A stretch of 64,000 nt of DNA from Nocardioides donggukensis. GTDB taxonomy: Bacteria > Actinomycetota > Actinomycetes > Propionibacteriales > Nocardioidaceae. Within the stretch, counting starts at the first letter, position 1. Every line of letters begins with the position of its first letter. Both the position numbers and the translations under genes were made by a program. Below the pieces are notes generated by a model, which had not been told where the DNA came from, did no database searches, and saw nothing but the letters and a program-made list of their open reading frames with translations. The DNA is taken from the NCBI RefSeq assembly GCF_014842875.1, contig NZ_JACYXZ010000001.1:310001-374000 (forward strand), read 5' to 3'. Positions 25,169 through 33,406 of the stretch are shown in pieces.

Positions 25169-26173
25169 GTGGAGCTCGCGATCATCGTCGCGGTGGTCGT
25201 CGTCGCCCTGGTGTTCGACTACACCAACGGGTTCCACGACGCTGCCAATGCCATCGCCACGTCGGTCTCGACCCGCGCCCTGACGCCGCGCGTCGCCCTC
25301 GCCATGGCGGCGGTGATGAACTTCGTCGGCGCGTTCCTCGGGCAGAAGGTCGCCCAGACCGTCTCCGACACGATCTCCCCCGGTCAGGGGACCCATGCCC
25401 TGGTGATCGTGATGGCCGGCCTGCTCGGCGCGATCACCTGGAACATGATCACCTGGTACTACGGTCTGCCGTCGTCCTCCTCGCACGCGCTCATCGGTGG
25501 GCTGGTCGGCGCCGCCGTCGCCGCCGGTGCCGGCGTCGAGTGGCAGGTCGTGCTCGACAAGGTCGTCATCCCGATGGTCCTCTCGCCCCTGTTCGCCTTC
25601 TCGGCCGCGTTCGCCGTGATGGTGGCGATCATGTGGCTGTTCCGGCGGGCCCGGCCGGCGCGGGCGAACCGCGGCTTCAAGCTCGCCCAGACCGTCTCCG
25701 CGGCCGCGATGGCGCTCGGGCACGGCCTCCAGGACGCCCAGAAGACGATGGGCGTGATCTTCCTGGCCCTGCTCTCCGGCGGGTACGTCGCCTCCGACGA
25801 CCCGCTGCCGCTGTGGGTGATCATCGCGGCCGCGACGGCGATCTCGCTGGGCACCTGGTCGGGTGGCTGGCGGATCATGCGGACGCTGGGCCGCCGGATC
25901 ATCGCCCTGGACCCCCCGCGCGGATTCGCCGCCGAGTCCGTGGCGGCGTCGGTCCTCTACACCACGGCGTACGTCTATGAGGCGCCGATCTCGACGACGC
26001 ACACGATCACCTCCGCCGTGATGGGCGTGGGGGCCACCAAGCGTCTCTCGGCCGTGCGGTGGGGCGTGGCGAAGTCGATCCTCACCGCCTGGGTCCTCAC
26101 CTTCCCCATGGCCGGTGCCGCCGCCGCCGTCTGCTACTGGCTCGCCCACCTCTTCATCGAAGTCCTCCCCTGA
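25169..26173 (+). CDS. pit: PiT-family inorganic phosphate permease
   Basis: 334-aa polytopic membrane protein for low-affinity, ion-coupled uptake of metal-phosphate. Both family signatures appear: FDYTNGFHDAANAIATSVST near the N-terminus and the C-terminal repeat region ending STTHTITSAVMGVG. The SSSHALIGGLVGA segment marks the duplicated half. The GTG start is 2 bp after the DUF47 stop, so the two are one operon. It ends 16 bp before palindromic element copy 2. Confidence 0.94.
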   Translation: MELAIIVAVVVVALVFDYTNGFHDAANAIATSVSTRALTPRVALAMAAVMNFVGAFLGQKVAQTVSDTISPGQGTHALVIVMAGLLGAITWNMITWYYGLPSSSSHALIGGLVGAAVAAGAGVEWQVVLDKVVIPMVLSPLFAFSAAFAVMVAIMWLFRRARPARANRGFKLAQTVSAAAMALGHGLQDAQKTMGVIFLALLSGGYVASDDPLPLWVIIAAATAISLGTWSGGWRIMRTLGRRIIALDPPRGFAAESVAASVLYTTAYVYEAPISTTHTITSAVMGVGATKRLSAVRWGVAKSILTAWVLTFPMAGAAAAVCYWLAHLFIEVLP

Positions 26174-26189
26174 GCCGATCGCCCTGCCG

Positions 26190-26252
26190 GATAGTCCACG
26201 AAGTTCGAGTCGTCGACAGGGCGTTCTGACGACTCGAACTTCGTGGAGTATC
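26190..26252. repeat. Palindromic element, copy 2
   Basis: 25-bp arms (26190-26214 and 26228-26252) with one mismatch around a 13-nt loop; same family as 3548-3612. It sits between the convergent pit and nuclease-like genes, 16 bp after the pit stop and 24 bp from the other stop. Confidence 0.9.
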
Positions 26253-26276
26253 GACTAGGTGTGGCTGGCGCACCGC

Positions 26277-27338
26277 TCAACGGGGGCGAAGTCGCAGCCG
26301 CAGGAACCGCTGCCGATCGGCATCCCCCAGCGCTCGGCGCTCGGCCACCGTGGTCGTCGGCCTCCACCAAGCCGGCGGAGTGATGGTCCAGGACCGCCGT
26401 CGGTCAGGGAGGGATCGGGCGAGGCTGTACGCCGACCGCATCCGGTGCGCGGTCTCCGTCCGGTCGTGCGAGTCGCCCGCCACCATCGTGAACACCTCAA
26501 GGCCGAGACGTCGGTACCGCTCGTCCCGCCGGATGTCCCGTGCCCGCTGGGCGCCCTCGAGATGCAGCCCACCGTCGTACTCGGCGACCACCCCGGCGTG
26601 GGGATCAAGGAGGTCCGGGGTGCCGAGGTGCCGCCCGTCCGCGTCGAACAGTGGAACGTTGCTGACCGGCGTGGGAAGACCGGCCTCCCGCACCCAGATG
26701 AGGCGCATCAACGACTCCTGGGGTGACCAGCTGTTCTCGTCAGCCAGGGTGATGGCTTCGCGGCACTGTGCGATGCCCGTCCACCCCGGGTGCTGCTCGA
26801 CGTAGTCGCTCATCTCGCGGATCGACACGAGGTCGTTGTAGGCGGCCATGTCGAGCGCCACGACCGCGCCGTACACGTCGTGGGCACGGCGCATCTCGAA
26901 GCACGCCGCGCGCACCGGCACGGTGAGGCGCAGTCCCCGTTCGGTGTCGAGCTCATGCGGAGAGAGCCGTTCCTGGGAGATGGCGATCCCGGGCTGCGCG
27001 ACGATCGAGGAGAACCCGGTCGCCAGCGTGACATCGCGCGGCTGGCCCGCGCCGTTCAGTCCCGTGAACCAGCCGCCTCCGAGCCAGCGAAGCGCTGCCC
27101 AGCCGGTGACCCCGCCATAGCCAGGCAGCACCACGGCCGCCTCGACGATGCGCTGCTCGGGCCTCGTCGGGTCGACCGTCGACGGCACGTAGAAGCCCTG
27201 GCTCGTGCGGCGCCAGTGCGATCGCCTGGCCACGCTCTTGGTCGGGCCGGTGCGCCCTGAGGGATCCACGCGCACCGGCCAGACCACTCCACGGTCTCCC
27301 GCATCGACCCGGCCGTCCGCCAGGTCGGGGACGTCCAT
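26277..27338 (-). CDS. AbiEi-like N-terminus with Vsr/DUF559-type PD-(D/E)XK C-terminus
   Basis: 353 aa. The N-terminal part (to ~residue 110) resembles AbiEi-type antitoxin/HTH proteins, with RRSHWRRTSQGFYVPS and a GVTGWAALRWLGG segment. The C-terminal ~110 residues carry a very-short-patch/DUF559-like nuclease core: TPDLLDPHAGVVAEYDGGLH, then DIRRDERYRRLGLEVFTMVA. The Asp of TPDLL, the Glu of AEYDG and the following H and D/R residues fit the fold. Base composition looks less G+C-rich than the neighbours. Palindromic elements flank both sides. Such orphan proteins are common in actinobacteria; biological role unknown. Confidence 0.7.
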   Translation of the reverse strand: MDVPDLADGRVDAGDRGVVWPVRVDPSGRTGPTKSVARRSHWRRTSQGFYVPSTVDPTRPEQRIVEAAVVLPGYGGVTGWAALRWLGGGWFTGLNGAGQPRDVTLATGFSSIVAQPGIAISQERLSPHELDTERGLRLTVPVRAACFEMRRAHDVYGAVVALDMAAYNDLVSIREMSDYVEQHPGWTGIAQCREAITLADENSWSPQESLMRLIWVREAGLPTPVSNVPLFDADGRHLGTPDLLDPHAGVVAEYDGGLHLEGAQRARDIRRDERYRRLGLEVFTMVAGDSHDRTETAHRMRSAYSLARSLPDRRRSWTITPPAWWRPTTTVAERRALGDADRQRFLRLRLRPR

Positions 27339-27400
27339 GGCTCCATGGTTCCCTGAATCTCCGGAGCGCTCAGGTCCTCATCCACAGGCCCGCCCCGGCC

Positions 27401-27463
27401 GATACTCCACGAACTTCGAGTCGCCCGAATGCCGCTTCGGCGACTCGAACTTCGTGGACTATC
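27401..27463. repeat. Palindromic element, copy 3
   Basis: 25-bp arms (27401-27425 and 27439-27463) with two mismatches and a 13-nt loop; same family as 3548-3612. Its right end is 9 bp beyond the pstB stop on the minus strand, so it may end the pst transcript. Its left end lies upstream of the nuclease-like gene. Confidence 0.9.
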
Positions 27464-27472
27464 CCCTCGCGA

Positions 27473-28363
27473 TCAGCCGAAGCGGCCGGAGATGTAGTCC
27501 TCGGTGCGCTTGTCGTTGGGGTTGGAGAAGATGTTGCTGGTGAGGTTGTACTCGACGAGGAGGCCGGTGCGGTTGCCGGTGGTCTCATCGGGACGGGCGG
27601 TGAAGAACGCGGTCCGGTCCGAGACCCGGGCGGCCTGCTGCATGTTGTGGGTGACGACGATGATCGTGTAGTCCTCACGCAGCGAGATCATCAGGTCCTC
27701 GACGCGGGAGGTCGCGATCGGGTCGAGCGCCGAGCACGGCTCGTCCATGAGGATCACGTCCGGCTTGGTCGCGATGGTCCGGGCGATGCACAGGCGCTGC
27801 TGCTGCCCACCCGAGAGGCCGTACGCCGACTGCTTGAGCTTGTCCTTCACCTCGTCCCACAGGGCTGCCCCGCGCAGGGCCTCCTCGACCAGGTCGTCCA
27901 TGTTCTCGACCTTCATGCCGGTGACCCGGGGGCCGTAGGCGACGTTGTCGTAGATCGACTTGGGGAACGGGTTCGGCTTCTGGAAGACCATGCCGACCTG
28001 GGTGCGGACCGCGATCGGGTCCACGCCCCGGGCGTAGATGTTCTGGCCGTGGTAGCTGACCTCGCCCTCGACGCGGGCGCCGGCGACCAGGTCGTTCATC
28101 CGGTTCAGGCAGCGCAGGACGGTGGACTTGCCGCAGCCCGAGGGCCCGATGAGGGCGGTGATCTCGTTGCGCCCGAACGCCAGGTTCACGTTGTGCACGG
28201 CGTGGAAGTCGCCGTAGTAGACGTTGAGGTCGAGCGCCTCCATCACCGGGTCCGTGGGCAGGTCGGGCAGCACTCGCTCGGCGGCCTCGTGGACGTCGGC
28301 GAGACTGCCCACTCGGTCCGTGGTGGAGCCCGAGGCGGAGATGGTCGCGGGGGACGTAGACAT
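27473..28363 (-). CDS. pstB: Phosphate ABC transporter ATP-binding protein
   Basis: 296-aa ATPase of the high-affinity phosphate importer. Walker A is [19 protein letters not shown], the ABC signature is [16 protein letters not shown], Walker B is [13 protein letters not shown] and the switch is VVTHNM. An N-terminal extension of ~40 residues precedes the core. The ATG at 28363 has GGTGAGGA upstream and starts 8 bp after the pstA stop. It is the last gene of pstSCAB. Confidence 0.96.
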   Translation of the reverse strand: MSTSPATISASGSTTDRVGSLADVHEAAERVLPDLPTDPVMEALDLNVYYGDFHAVHNVNLAFGRNEITALIGPSGCGKSTVLRCLNRMNDLVAGARVEGEVSYHGQNIYARGVDPIAVRTQVGMVFQKPNPFPKSIYDNVAYGPRVTGMKVENMDDLVEEALRGAALWDEVKDKLKQSAYGLSGGQQQRLCIARTIATKPDVILMDEPCSALDPIATSRVEDLMISLREDYTIIVVTHNMQQAARVSDRTAFFTARPDETTGNRTGLLVEYNLTSNIFSNPNDKRTEDYISGRFG

Positions 28364-28371
28364 GTGGTTCC

Positions 28372-29280
28372 TCACCAGGATCGCTGGAACTTGTTGCGGA
28401 TGAAGATCGCAAGGGCGTTGAGACTCAGGATCATGACCAGCAGCACGATGATCGCAGCCGAGGCCGCCTGCTGGTAGGCCTCCTGCGACTGCGAGGTCAT
28501 GGAGTAGATCTGGATGGGCAGCGCGGTGACCGGGCTGAAGATGCCGGCCGGGTCGAACCGGACCGCGCCGGCCAGGCCGATCAGCAGCAGCGGTGCCGCC
28601 TCGCCGATCGCGCGGGACAGTCCGAGGATCGTTCCCGTAGCGATGCCGGGCACCGCCGACGGCAGCGTCTGCCGCCAGGTCGTCTGCAGCACGGTCGCGC
28701 CGAGGGCGAGCGAACCGTGCCGGATCTCGGTCGGCACCGCGCGCACCGCCTCGCGGGTGGTGATGATGATGACCGGCAGGATCAGCATCGCCAGCGCGAT
28801 GGCGCCGCCGAGCACGATGCCCTTGCGCTCGAAGCCCATCAGGGCCATCACCGCGACCGCGAGCAGGCCGTAGACCACCGAGGGCACGGCGGCCAGGTTC
28901 TGCAGGTTGACCTCGATGAAGCGGTTGTACCAGCGGCCGTTGTCGGCGAACTCCTCCAGGTACAGCGCCGCGGCGATGCCCAGCGGCACCGCAAGCACCG
29001 CGGTGGTGAACATCAGCCAGATGCTGCCGAGGATGCCGGCGCGGAAGCCGGTGCGCTCGGGCGCCAGCGTGGAGTCGTACGCCGTGAACAGGGCGCCGTC
29101 GAAGCGGGGAGCGCCGTCGATGGCGGTGGTCACGATCAGCACGATCAGCACCATCACGCCGAAGAACAGCGAGAACCAGAGCCCGCCGAGGAAGATCAGC
29201 GAGCCCGGGGTGCGGTCCCGGCTGCGCCCGGTGGTGATCCGGGTCAGGTCGCGGGCGGTGCGGGCGGCCACGGAGCTCAT
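28372..29280 (-). CDS. pstA: Phosphate ABC transporter permease PstA
   Basis: 302-aa membrane permease with about six transmembrane helices, beginning with a helix near residue 30 ([18 protein letters not shown]). The BPD-transport coupling loop is visible around [21 protein letters not shown]. Its ATG overlaps the pstC stop by one base (TGATG). Confidence 0.95.
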   Translation of the reverse strand: MSSVAARTARDLTRITTGRSRDRTPGSLIFLGGLWFSLFFGVMVLIVLIVTTAIDGAPRFDGALFTAYDSTLAPERTGFRAGILGSIWLMFTTAVLAVPLGIAAALYLEEFADNGRWYNRFIEVNLQNLAAVPSVVYGLLAVAVMALMGFERKGIVLGGAIALAMLILPVIIITTREAVRAVPTEIRHGSLALGATVLQTTWRQTLPSAVPGIATGTILGLSRAIGEAAPLLLIGLAGAVRFDPAGIFSPVTALPIQIYSMTSQSQEAYQQAASAAIIVLLVMILSLNALAIFIRNKFQRSW

Positions 29281-30212
29281 CAGTACACCTGCCTGAAGCG
29301 TCGGACGATCGAGATGCTGATGATGTTGATGATCAGCGTGATCACGAACAGCAGCAGCCCGACCGCGAAGAGCATGTTGTACGACGTGGACCCGACCGGG
29401 TTCTCGCCGCCGGCGGTCTGCGCGATGAAGCCGGTCATCGTCTGCATGCCCTCGCGGGGGTCGATCGAGAGGTTCTTGCGGGCACCGGCGGCGAGCGCGA
29501 CGATCATCGTCTCGCCGACGGCGCGGGACAGCCCGAGCACGACGGCCGCGGCGATGCCGGACAGCGCCGCGGGGAAGACCACCCGCAGCGTCGTCTGCAT
29601 GCGGTTGGCGCCCATGGCCAGCGAGCCCTGGCGCATCGCCTGCGGCACGGCGGCCATGGCGTCCTCGGCCAGCGACGCGATCGTCGGGATGATCATCACC
29701 CCGAGGACCAGGCCTGCGGCCAGCGCGTTCGTGAAGCCGACCTCGAGGTTCAGGATCTTCTGCAGCAGGGTCGGGGTGACGAAGGCCAGCGCGAAGAACC
29801 CGTAGACGACCGACGGCACGCCGGCGAGCAGCTCGACGGTCGGCTTCAGGACCTTGCGGACCCGGGGCGAGGCGTACTCCGAGAGGTACATCGCCGCGCC
29901 CAGCCCGAGCGGGACGGCCACCAGCATGGCGATCGCGGTGACCACGAAGGTCGCGGCGACCAGCGGCACCACCGCCAGGTCGCCCTCGAGGGCGAAGAAG
30001 TCGCCGAAGGGGACGTCGGCGAAGAAGTCGACGACCGGTCGGACCAGCGCCACGACGATGCCGACGGTGATCGCCACCGAGACGAGTGCCGAGGTGAAGA
30101 GCACCGCCTGGATGGCGCGTTCGCCGGGTCGGCTCCGGCCGCTCAGGTCAGGGGGAACGCCGGGCAGGCCCGTCCCGAGGGACGAGCCTGCGCCGGTGTG
30201 TGCGTCGCTCAT
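29280..30212 (-). CDS. pstC: Phosphate ABC transporter permease PstC
   Basis: 310-aa permease pairing with PstA to form the membrane channel. Hydrophobic helices begin at ~residue 35; the coupling loop EAA-like motif is [20 protein letters not shown], and [11 protein letters not shown] is a conserved PstC/PstA segment. It lies 19 bp after pstS and overlaps the pstA start. Confidence 0.95.
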   Translation of the reverse strand: MSDAHTGAGSSLGTGLPGVPPDLSGRSRPGERAIQAVLFTSALVSVAITVGIVVALVRPVVDFFADVPFGDFFALEGDLAVVPLVAATFVVTAIAMLVAVPLGLGAAMYLSEYASPRVRKVLKPTVELLAGVPSVVYGFFALAFVTPTLLQKILNLEVGFTNALAAGLVLGVMIIPTIASLAEDAMAAVPQAMRQGSLAMGANRMQTTLRVVFPAALSGIAAAVVLGLSRAVGETMIVALAAGARKNLSIDPREGMQTMTGFIAQTAGGENPVGSTSYNMLFAVGLLLFVITLIINIISISIVRRFRQVY

Positions 30213-30231
30213 GAGGTGCAGTGTGCCCCGT

Positions 30232-31173
30232 TCAGCTTCCGATGCCCTCGAGGGCGGACTGCGTCTCGGCGTACTGGTCCTCGCTGAGCGGGATGTACTG
30301 CGCAGCCTCGGCGATCGCCTCGAGGTTCTCGATGTAGAAGTCGGTGTACGTCGCCACGGCCTCGTTGCCGGTGTACTTGGCGTTGTTCGTGTAGATGAAC
30401 AGCGGCCGGGCCAGCGGGGTGTACTCCCCGGCCTGGGCGGTCTCCGCGGAGGGCTCGACGCAGCCGTCGCCGTCGTCGATGGCGAGCGCCTTCAGCGAGT
30501 CGGCGTTCTCCTCGAAGTAGGTGTACCCGAAGTAGCCGGTGCCGCCGGGGGTGCCGGACACGCCCTGGACGAGCACGTTGTCGTCCTCGGAGGCCTCGTA
30601 GTCCTTGCGGGTCGACTCCGACTCGTCGGCGATGACGTCGGCGGCCAGGTAGTCGTAGGTGCCCGAGTCGGTGCCGGGGCCGAAGAGCTTGATCTCCTGG
30701 TCGGGGAAGCTCGGGTCGAGCTGCTTCCAGTTGTCGACCTTGGAGTTCGGGCCCCACAGCTTGATCAGCTGGTCGGTGGTGAGGCAGTCGACGGCGAGGT
30801 CCTTGTGGGCCACGATCGTCAGGGCGTCGGTGGCGACCTGGAGCTCGGTGAACTCGACGTCGTTCTTCTTGCAGACCTCGGCCTCCTCGTCCTTGATCGG
30901 CCGGGAGGCGTCGGAGATGTCGGTCTCGCCGGAGCAGAACTTCTCGAAGCCGCCGCCGGTGCCGGAGGCGCCGACGGTGACCTGCACGCCCGGGCTCTCC
31001 TCGCTGAGCAGCTCGTAGGCGGCGTTGCTCATCGGGAACACCGTCGAGGAGCCGTCGACGGCAACGGTGCCGGAGGCGCCGCCGCCGGCTGCGCCGCCGC
31101 CGCACGCGGTGAGGGCGAGGGCCAGGGCAGCCACGGCCGGGACGAGGGCCCGGCTGTAGGAAGTGCGCTTCAC
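30232..31173 (-). CDS. pstS: Phosphate-binding lipoprotein PstS
   Basis: 313-aa solute-binding protein of the high-affinity phosphate importer. The signal peptide ends in the lipobox LTAC (Cys24), so the mature protein is membrane-anchored by lipidation. Phosphate-site loops are recognisable: VAVDGSSTVFPMS at the start of the mature region and GTDSGTYDYLA in the second lobe. The GTG at 31173 follows AGGAGA. A PHO-box direct repeat lies 80 bp upstream, consistent with PhoP induction in low phosphate. Confidence 0.96.
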   Translation of the reverse strand: MKRTSYSRALVPAVAALALALTACGGGAAGGGASGTVAVDGSSTVFPMSNAAYELLSEESPGVQVTVGASGTGGGFEKFCSGETDISDASRPIKDEEAEVCKKNDVEFTELQVATDALTIVAHKDLAVDCLTTDQLIKLWGPNSKVDNWKQLDPSFPDQEIKLFGPGTDSGTYDYLAADVIADESESTRKDYEASEDDNVLVQGVSGTPGGTGYFGYTYFEENADSLKALAIDDGDGCVEPSAETAQAGEYTPLARPLFIYTNNAKYTGNEAVATYTDFYIENLEAIAEAAQYIPLSEDQYAETQSALEGIGS

Positions 31174-31252
31174 TTCGGTTCTCCTGAGGTCGTAGCAGTG
31201 TGCTGACACCTCGGAAACGTAGGCAGGCCAGGTGTCCGGACTCCTCGCGCTC

Positions 31253-31270
31253 GGTGAACGAGCGGTGAAC
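31253..31270 (-). promoter_or_regulatory. PHO box upstream of pstS
   Basis: On the minus strand GTTCACC occurs at 31270-31264 and again at 31259-31253, exactly 11 bp apart. This is the direct-repeat unit of the actinobacterial PhoP box. A related CGTGAAC (plus-strand reading) at 31319-31325 lies in the same 11-bp phase six units further away. Confidence 0.8.
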
Positions 31271-31373
31271 GATGCCCGGCGCGTCGGTCACGGGGACGCG
31301 GAAATGAGACGGCCGTCACGTGAACGACAGCGTGGCGGCGTGACGGGGACCACCCTCCGGCAGCCAGGCCGCC

Positions 31374-32243
31374 TCAGTGCACCCCGTGCAGCTCGATCGC
31401 GGCCACCTCGCCGTCGCGGTGGTGGACGACCACCATGGCGCCGGTGTCGAGCCCCGGGTCGGCCACCCCCAGCATCTCCAGGAGCATGGGCAGCACCGGG
31501 CGGTGCGAGCACAGCACGGTGCGCTCGGGGTCGTCGTCGAGCTCCTCGAGGAGGGCCGAGAGTGCCTCCGGGGTGGCCGCCTCCTCGGTCAGCCGGTCCT
31601 CGGTCTCGACGTGCCGGCCGCTCGCCTCGGCGTACGGCACCAGCGTGGTGACGCAGCGGGTGCTGCTGGAGGAGACCAGCCGGCGCACGTCGTACGCCGC
31701 CAGGAGCGGGACCAGGTGCTGGGCCTGGCGCTCGCCGTCGCGGAGCAGGGGCCGGAACCGGTCGTCACTGCGCCAGCGCGAGCGGGAGCGGGCCTTCGCG
31801 TGCCGCAGCACCACCAGCGTCCGGGTCTTGCGGCGGGACGCCCTGGCCTCGGCCAGCGTGGCCCGGTCGTGCTCGTAGGTGAGCAGGCGGGACGCCTTCT
31901 CGTGCCCCACCCAGGCCACCTGGTCGATCTCGGCGTTCGCGGTGTAGCTGCCGACGTCGTCGCTGCCGACGACCCGGCCGATCCAGTAGTGGACGGTCTT
32001 CGTGCCCGCCGCCACCGGGTAGTGCTGCACGTCCAGGGGGCGGCCCAGCCGCACGTCGAGCCCGGTCTCCTCGGCCACCTCCCGCACGGCCGCCGACGGG
32101 GCCAGCTCGCCGCGGTCCAGCTTGCCCTTGGGGAACGACCAGTCGTCGTACTTGGGGCGGTGCACGAGCAGGACCTCGCCGCCCGTGCGCAGGACCACGG
32201 CGCCGGCCGCGATGACGTCAGCGGGGTCGGGAGGACTCGGCAT
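31374..32243 (-). CDS. Nudix hydrolase fused to a histidine-phosphatase domain (MutT1-like)
   Basis: 289 aa. The N-terminal Nudix domain has a complete box (GKLDRGELAPSAAVREVAEE). The C-terminal half is a SixA-like histidine-phosphatase domain with LRHAKA (phospho-acceptor His) and SHRPVLPMLLE. This architecture matches mycobacterial MutT1, which removes oxidised nucleotides and cleaves diadenosine polyphosphates. In Streptomyces a similar gene neighbours ppk and pst. A GAGACT -10-like element sits 6 nt before the ATG with no Shine-Dalgarno, suggesting leaderless translation. Confidence 0.88.
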   Translation of the reverse strand: MPSPPDPADVIAAGAVVLRTGGEVLLVHRPKYDDWSFPKGKLDRGELAPSAAVREVAEETGLDVRLGRPLDVQHYPVAAGTKTVHYWIGRVVGSDDVGSYTANAEIDQVAWVGHEKASRLLTYEHDRATLAEARASRRKTRTLVVLRHAKARSRSRWRSDDRFRPLLRDGERQAQHLVPLLAAYDVRRLVSSSSTRCVTTLVPYAEASGRHVETEDRLTEEAATPEALSALLEELDDDPERTVLCSHRPVLPMLLEMLGVADPGLDTGAMVVVHHRDGEVAAIELHGVH

Positions 32244-32290
32244 GCGGCTAGTCTCACACCACCCGACCGTCCCCGTGGAGAGGCCTGTCC

Positions 32291-33352
32291 ATGCCCGCCC
32301 GCCGGCCCCGCCGACGTACCGCCCTGCTCGCCGCGTCGACGCTGGTGGTCGCGGCCGCGATCGTCGCGGTCGGGTACGTCGCCTGGCCCCGCTCCAGCGA
32401 GTTCGACCGGGCCACCGGCCTGCTGCCGGAGGGGACCCTGCGGATCGCCTGGACCGACTGGTCCGGCGTCCGCGCCGAGCTCGGCACGGGCCCGGTCAGC
32501 GGCGCGCGGTCCGAGGAGGTGCTGCAGCAGGCCGAGGACCGGGACCTGACCTCCTCCTCTCTGGCTGCCTCCGCGGTGCTGCTGGAGGAGAACCTCGGCT
32601 TCAACCCGCTCGCGACCGAGTGGGAGCTGCTCGGGCAGGGTCGGGACGGGATGGTGCTGGTGCTCAAGGTCGGGGACGGCACCGACCTGGCCGAGGTGGG
32701 GGAGCGGTTCGCGGAGCTCGGCTTCTCCGAGCCCGAGGAGGACGCCATGGCGGGCGCCGTCTGGGAGGGCGGGGCCGACGTCGTCTCCAACGTGCCGGGG
32801 CTGGCGACCTACGAGCTGCAGCACGTGGCCTTCCTCGCCGACGAGGGGCTGCTGCTGGCCTCGGACGAGGCCGACTACCTCGCCGACGCGGTCCCGGTGG
32901 CGGCCGGCGACGAGGACGGACTGGACGCCGGGGTGCTGACCGAGGAGGTCGGGGAGCCGATCAACGCCGTCGGCTACCTCGAGGACTACGCCTGCGAGGC
33001 GCTGTCGATGGCCTCGGCGGACGCGGACGCGCAGGCCGTGGGCGACCAGCTGGTCGCCGAGGCCGGCGGGGTCACCGCGCTGACCGGCTACCTCGTGGCG
33101 CTCGGCGCCGGCGAGCGGATCTCGGTGGTCTTCGACTTCGAGGACGAGGACCGCGCCCGTCAGAACGAGGCGTCGCGGCGGGCGCTGGCCGAGGTCGAGG
33201 ACCCGGCCCAGTTCCTGTCCTACCGGGAGCTGTTCACGGTCTCCTCGCTGGAGCGGGACGGGCACACCCTGGTGCTCACCGGGGAGACCGAGCCGGACCT
33301 GGCCCCGCTGTCGAACCTCACCGAGGGGCCGGTGCTGCTCGCCACCTGCTGA
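32291..33352 (+). CDS. Exported or membrane-anchored protein of unknown function
   Basis: 353 aa. A basic N-terminus and one hydrophobic helix (LLAASTLVVAAAIVAVGYVAW) are followed by a strongly acidic extracytoplasmic domain with no motif I recognise; single cysteines occur at DYACEAL and the extreme C-terminus. A GAGAGG ribosome binding site precedes the ATG. It is convergent with ppk and divergent from the MutT1-like gene. A link to phosphate metabolism is positional only. Confidence 0.7.
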   Translation: MPARRPRRRTALLAASTLVVAAAIVAVGYVAWPRSSEFDRATGLLPEGTLRIAWTDWSGVRAELGTGPVSGARSEEVLQQAEDRDLTSSSLAASAVLLEENLGFNPLATEWELLGQGRDGMVLVLKVGDGTDLAEVGERFAELGFSEPEEDAMAGAVWEGGADVVSNVPGLATYELQHVAFLADEGLLLASDEADYLADAVPVAAGDEDGLDAGVLTEEVGEPINAVGYLEDYACEALSMASADADAQAVGDQLVAEAGGVTALTGYLVALGAGERISVVFDFEDEDRARQNEASRRALAEVEDPAQFLSYRELFTVSSLERDGHTLVLTGETEPDLAPLSNLTEGPVLLATC

Positions 33353-33406
33353 GACCGGTGAGCCCGCTGAGCGCGGTGAGCCCGCCGAGCCCGGTGAGAC
33401 CTGCGG

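Noticed and set aside
26190..27463. Classical insertion sequence
   Set aside because: No transposase, no HUH or DDE motif in the enclosed gene, and no obvious target-site duplication outside the palindromes.
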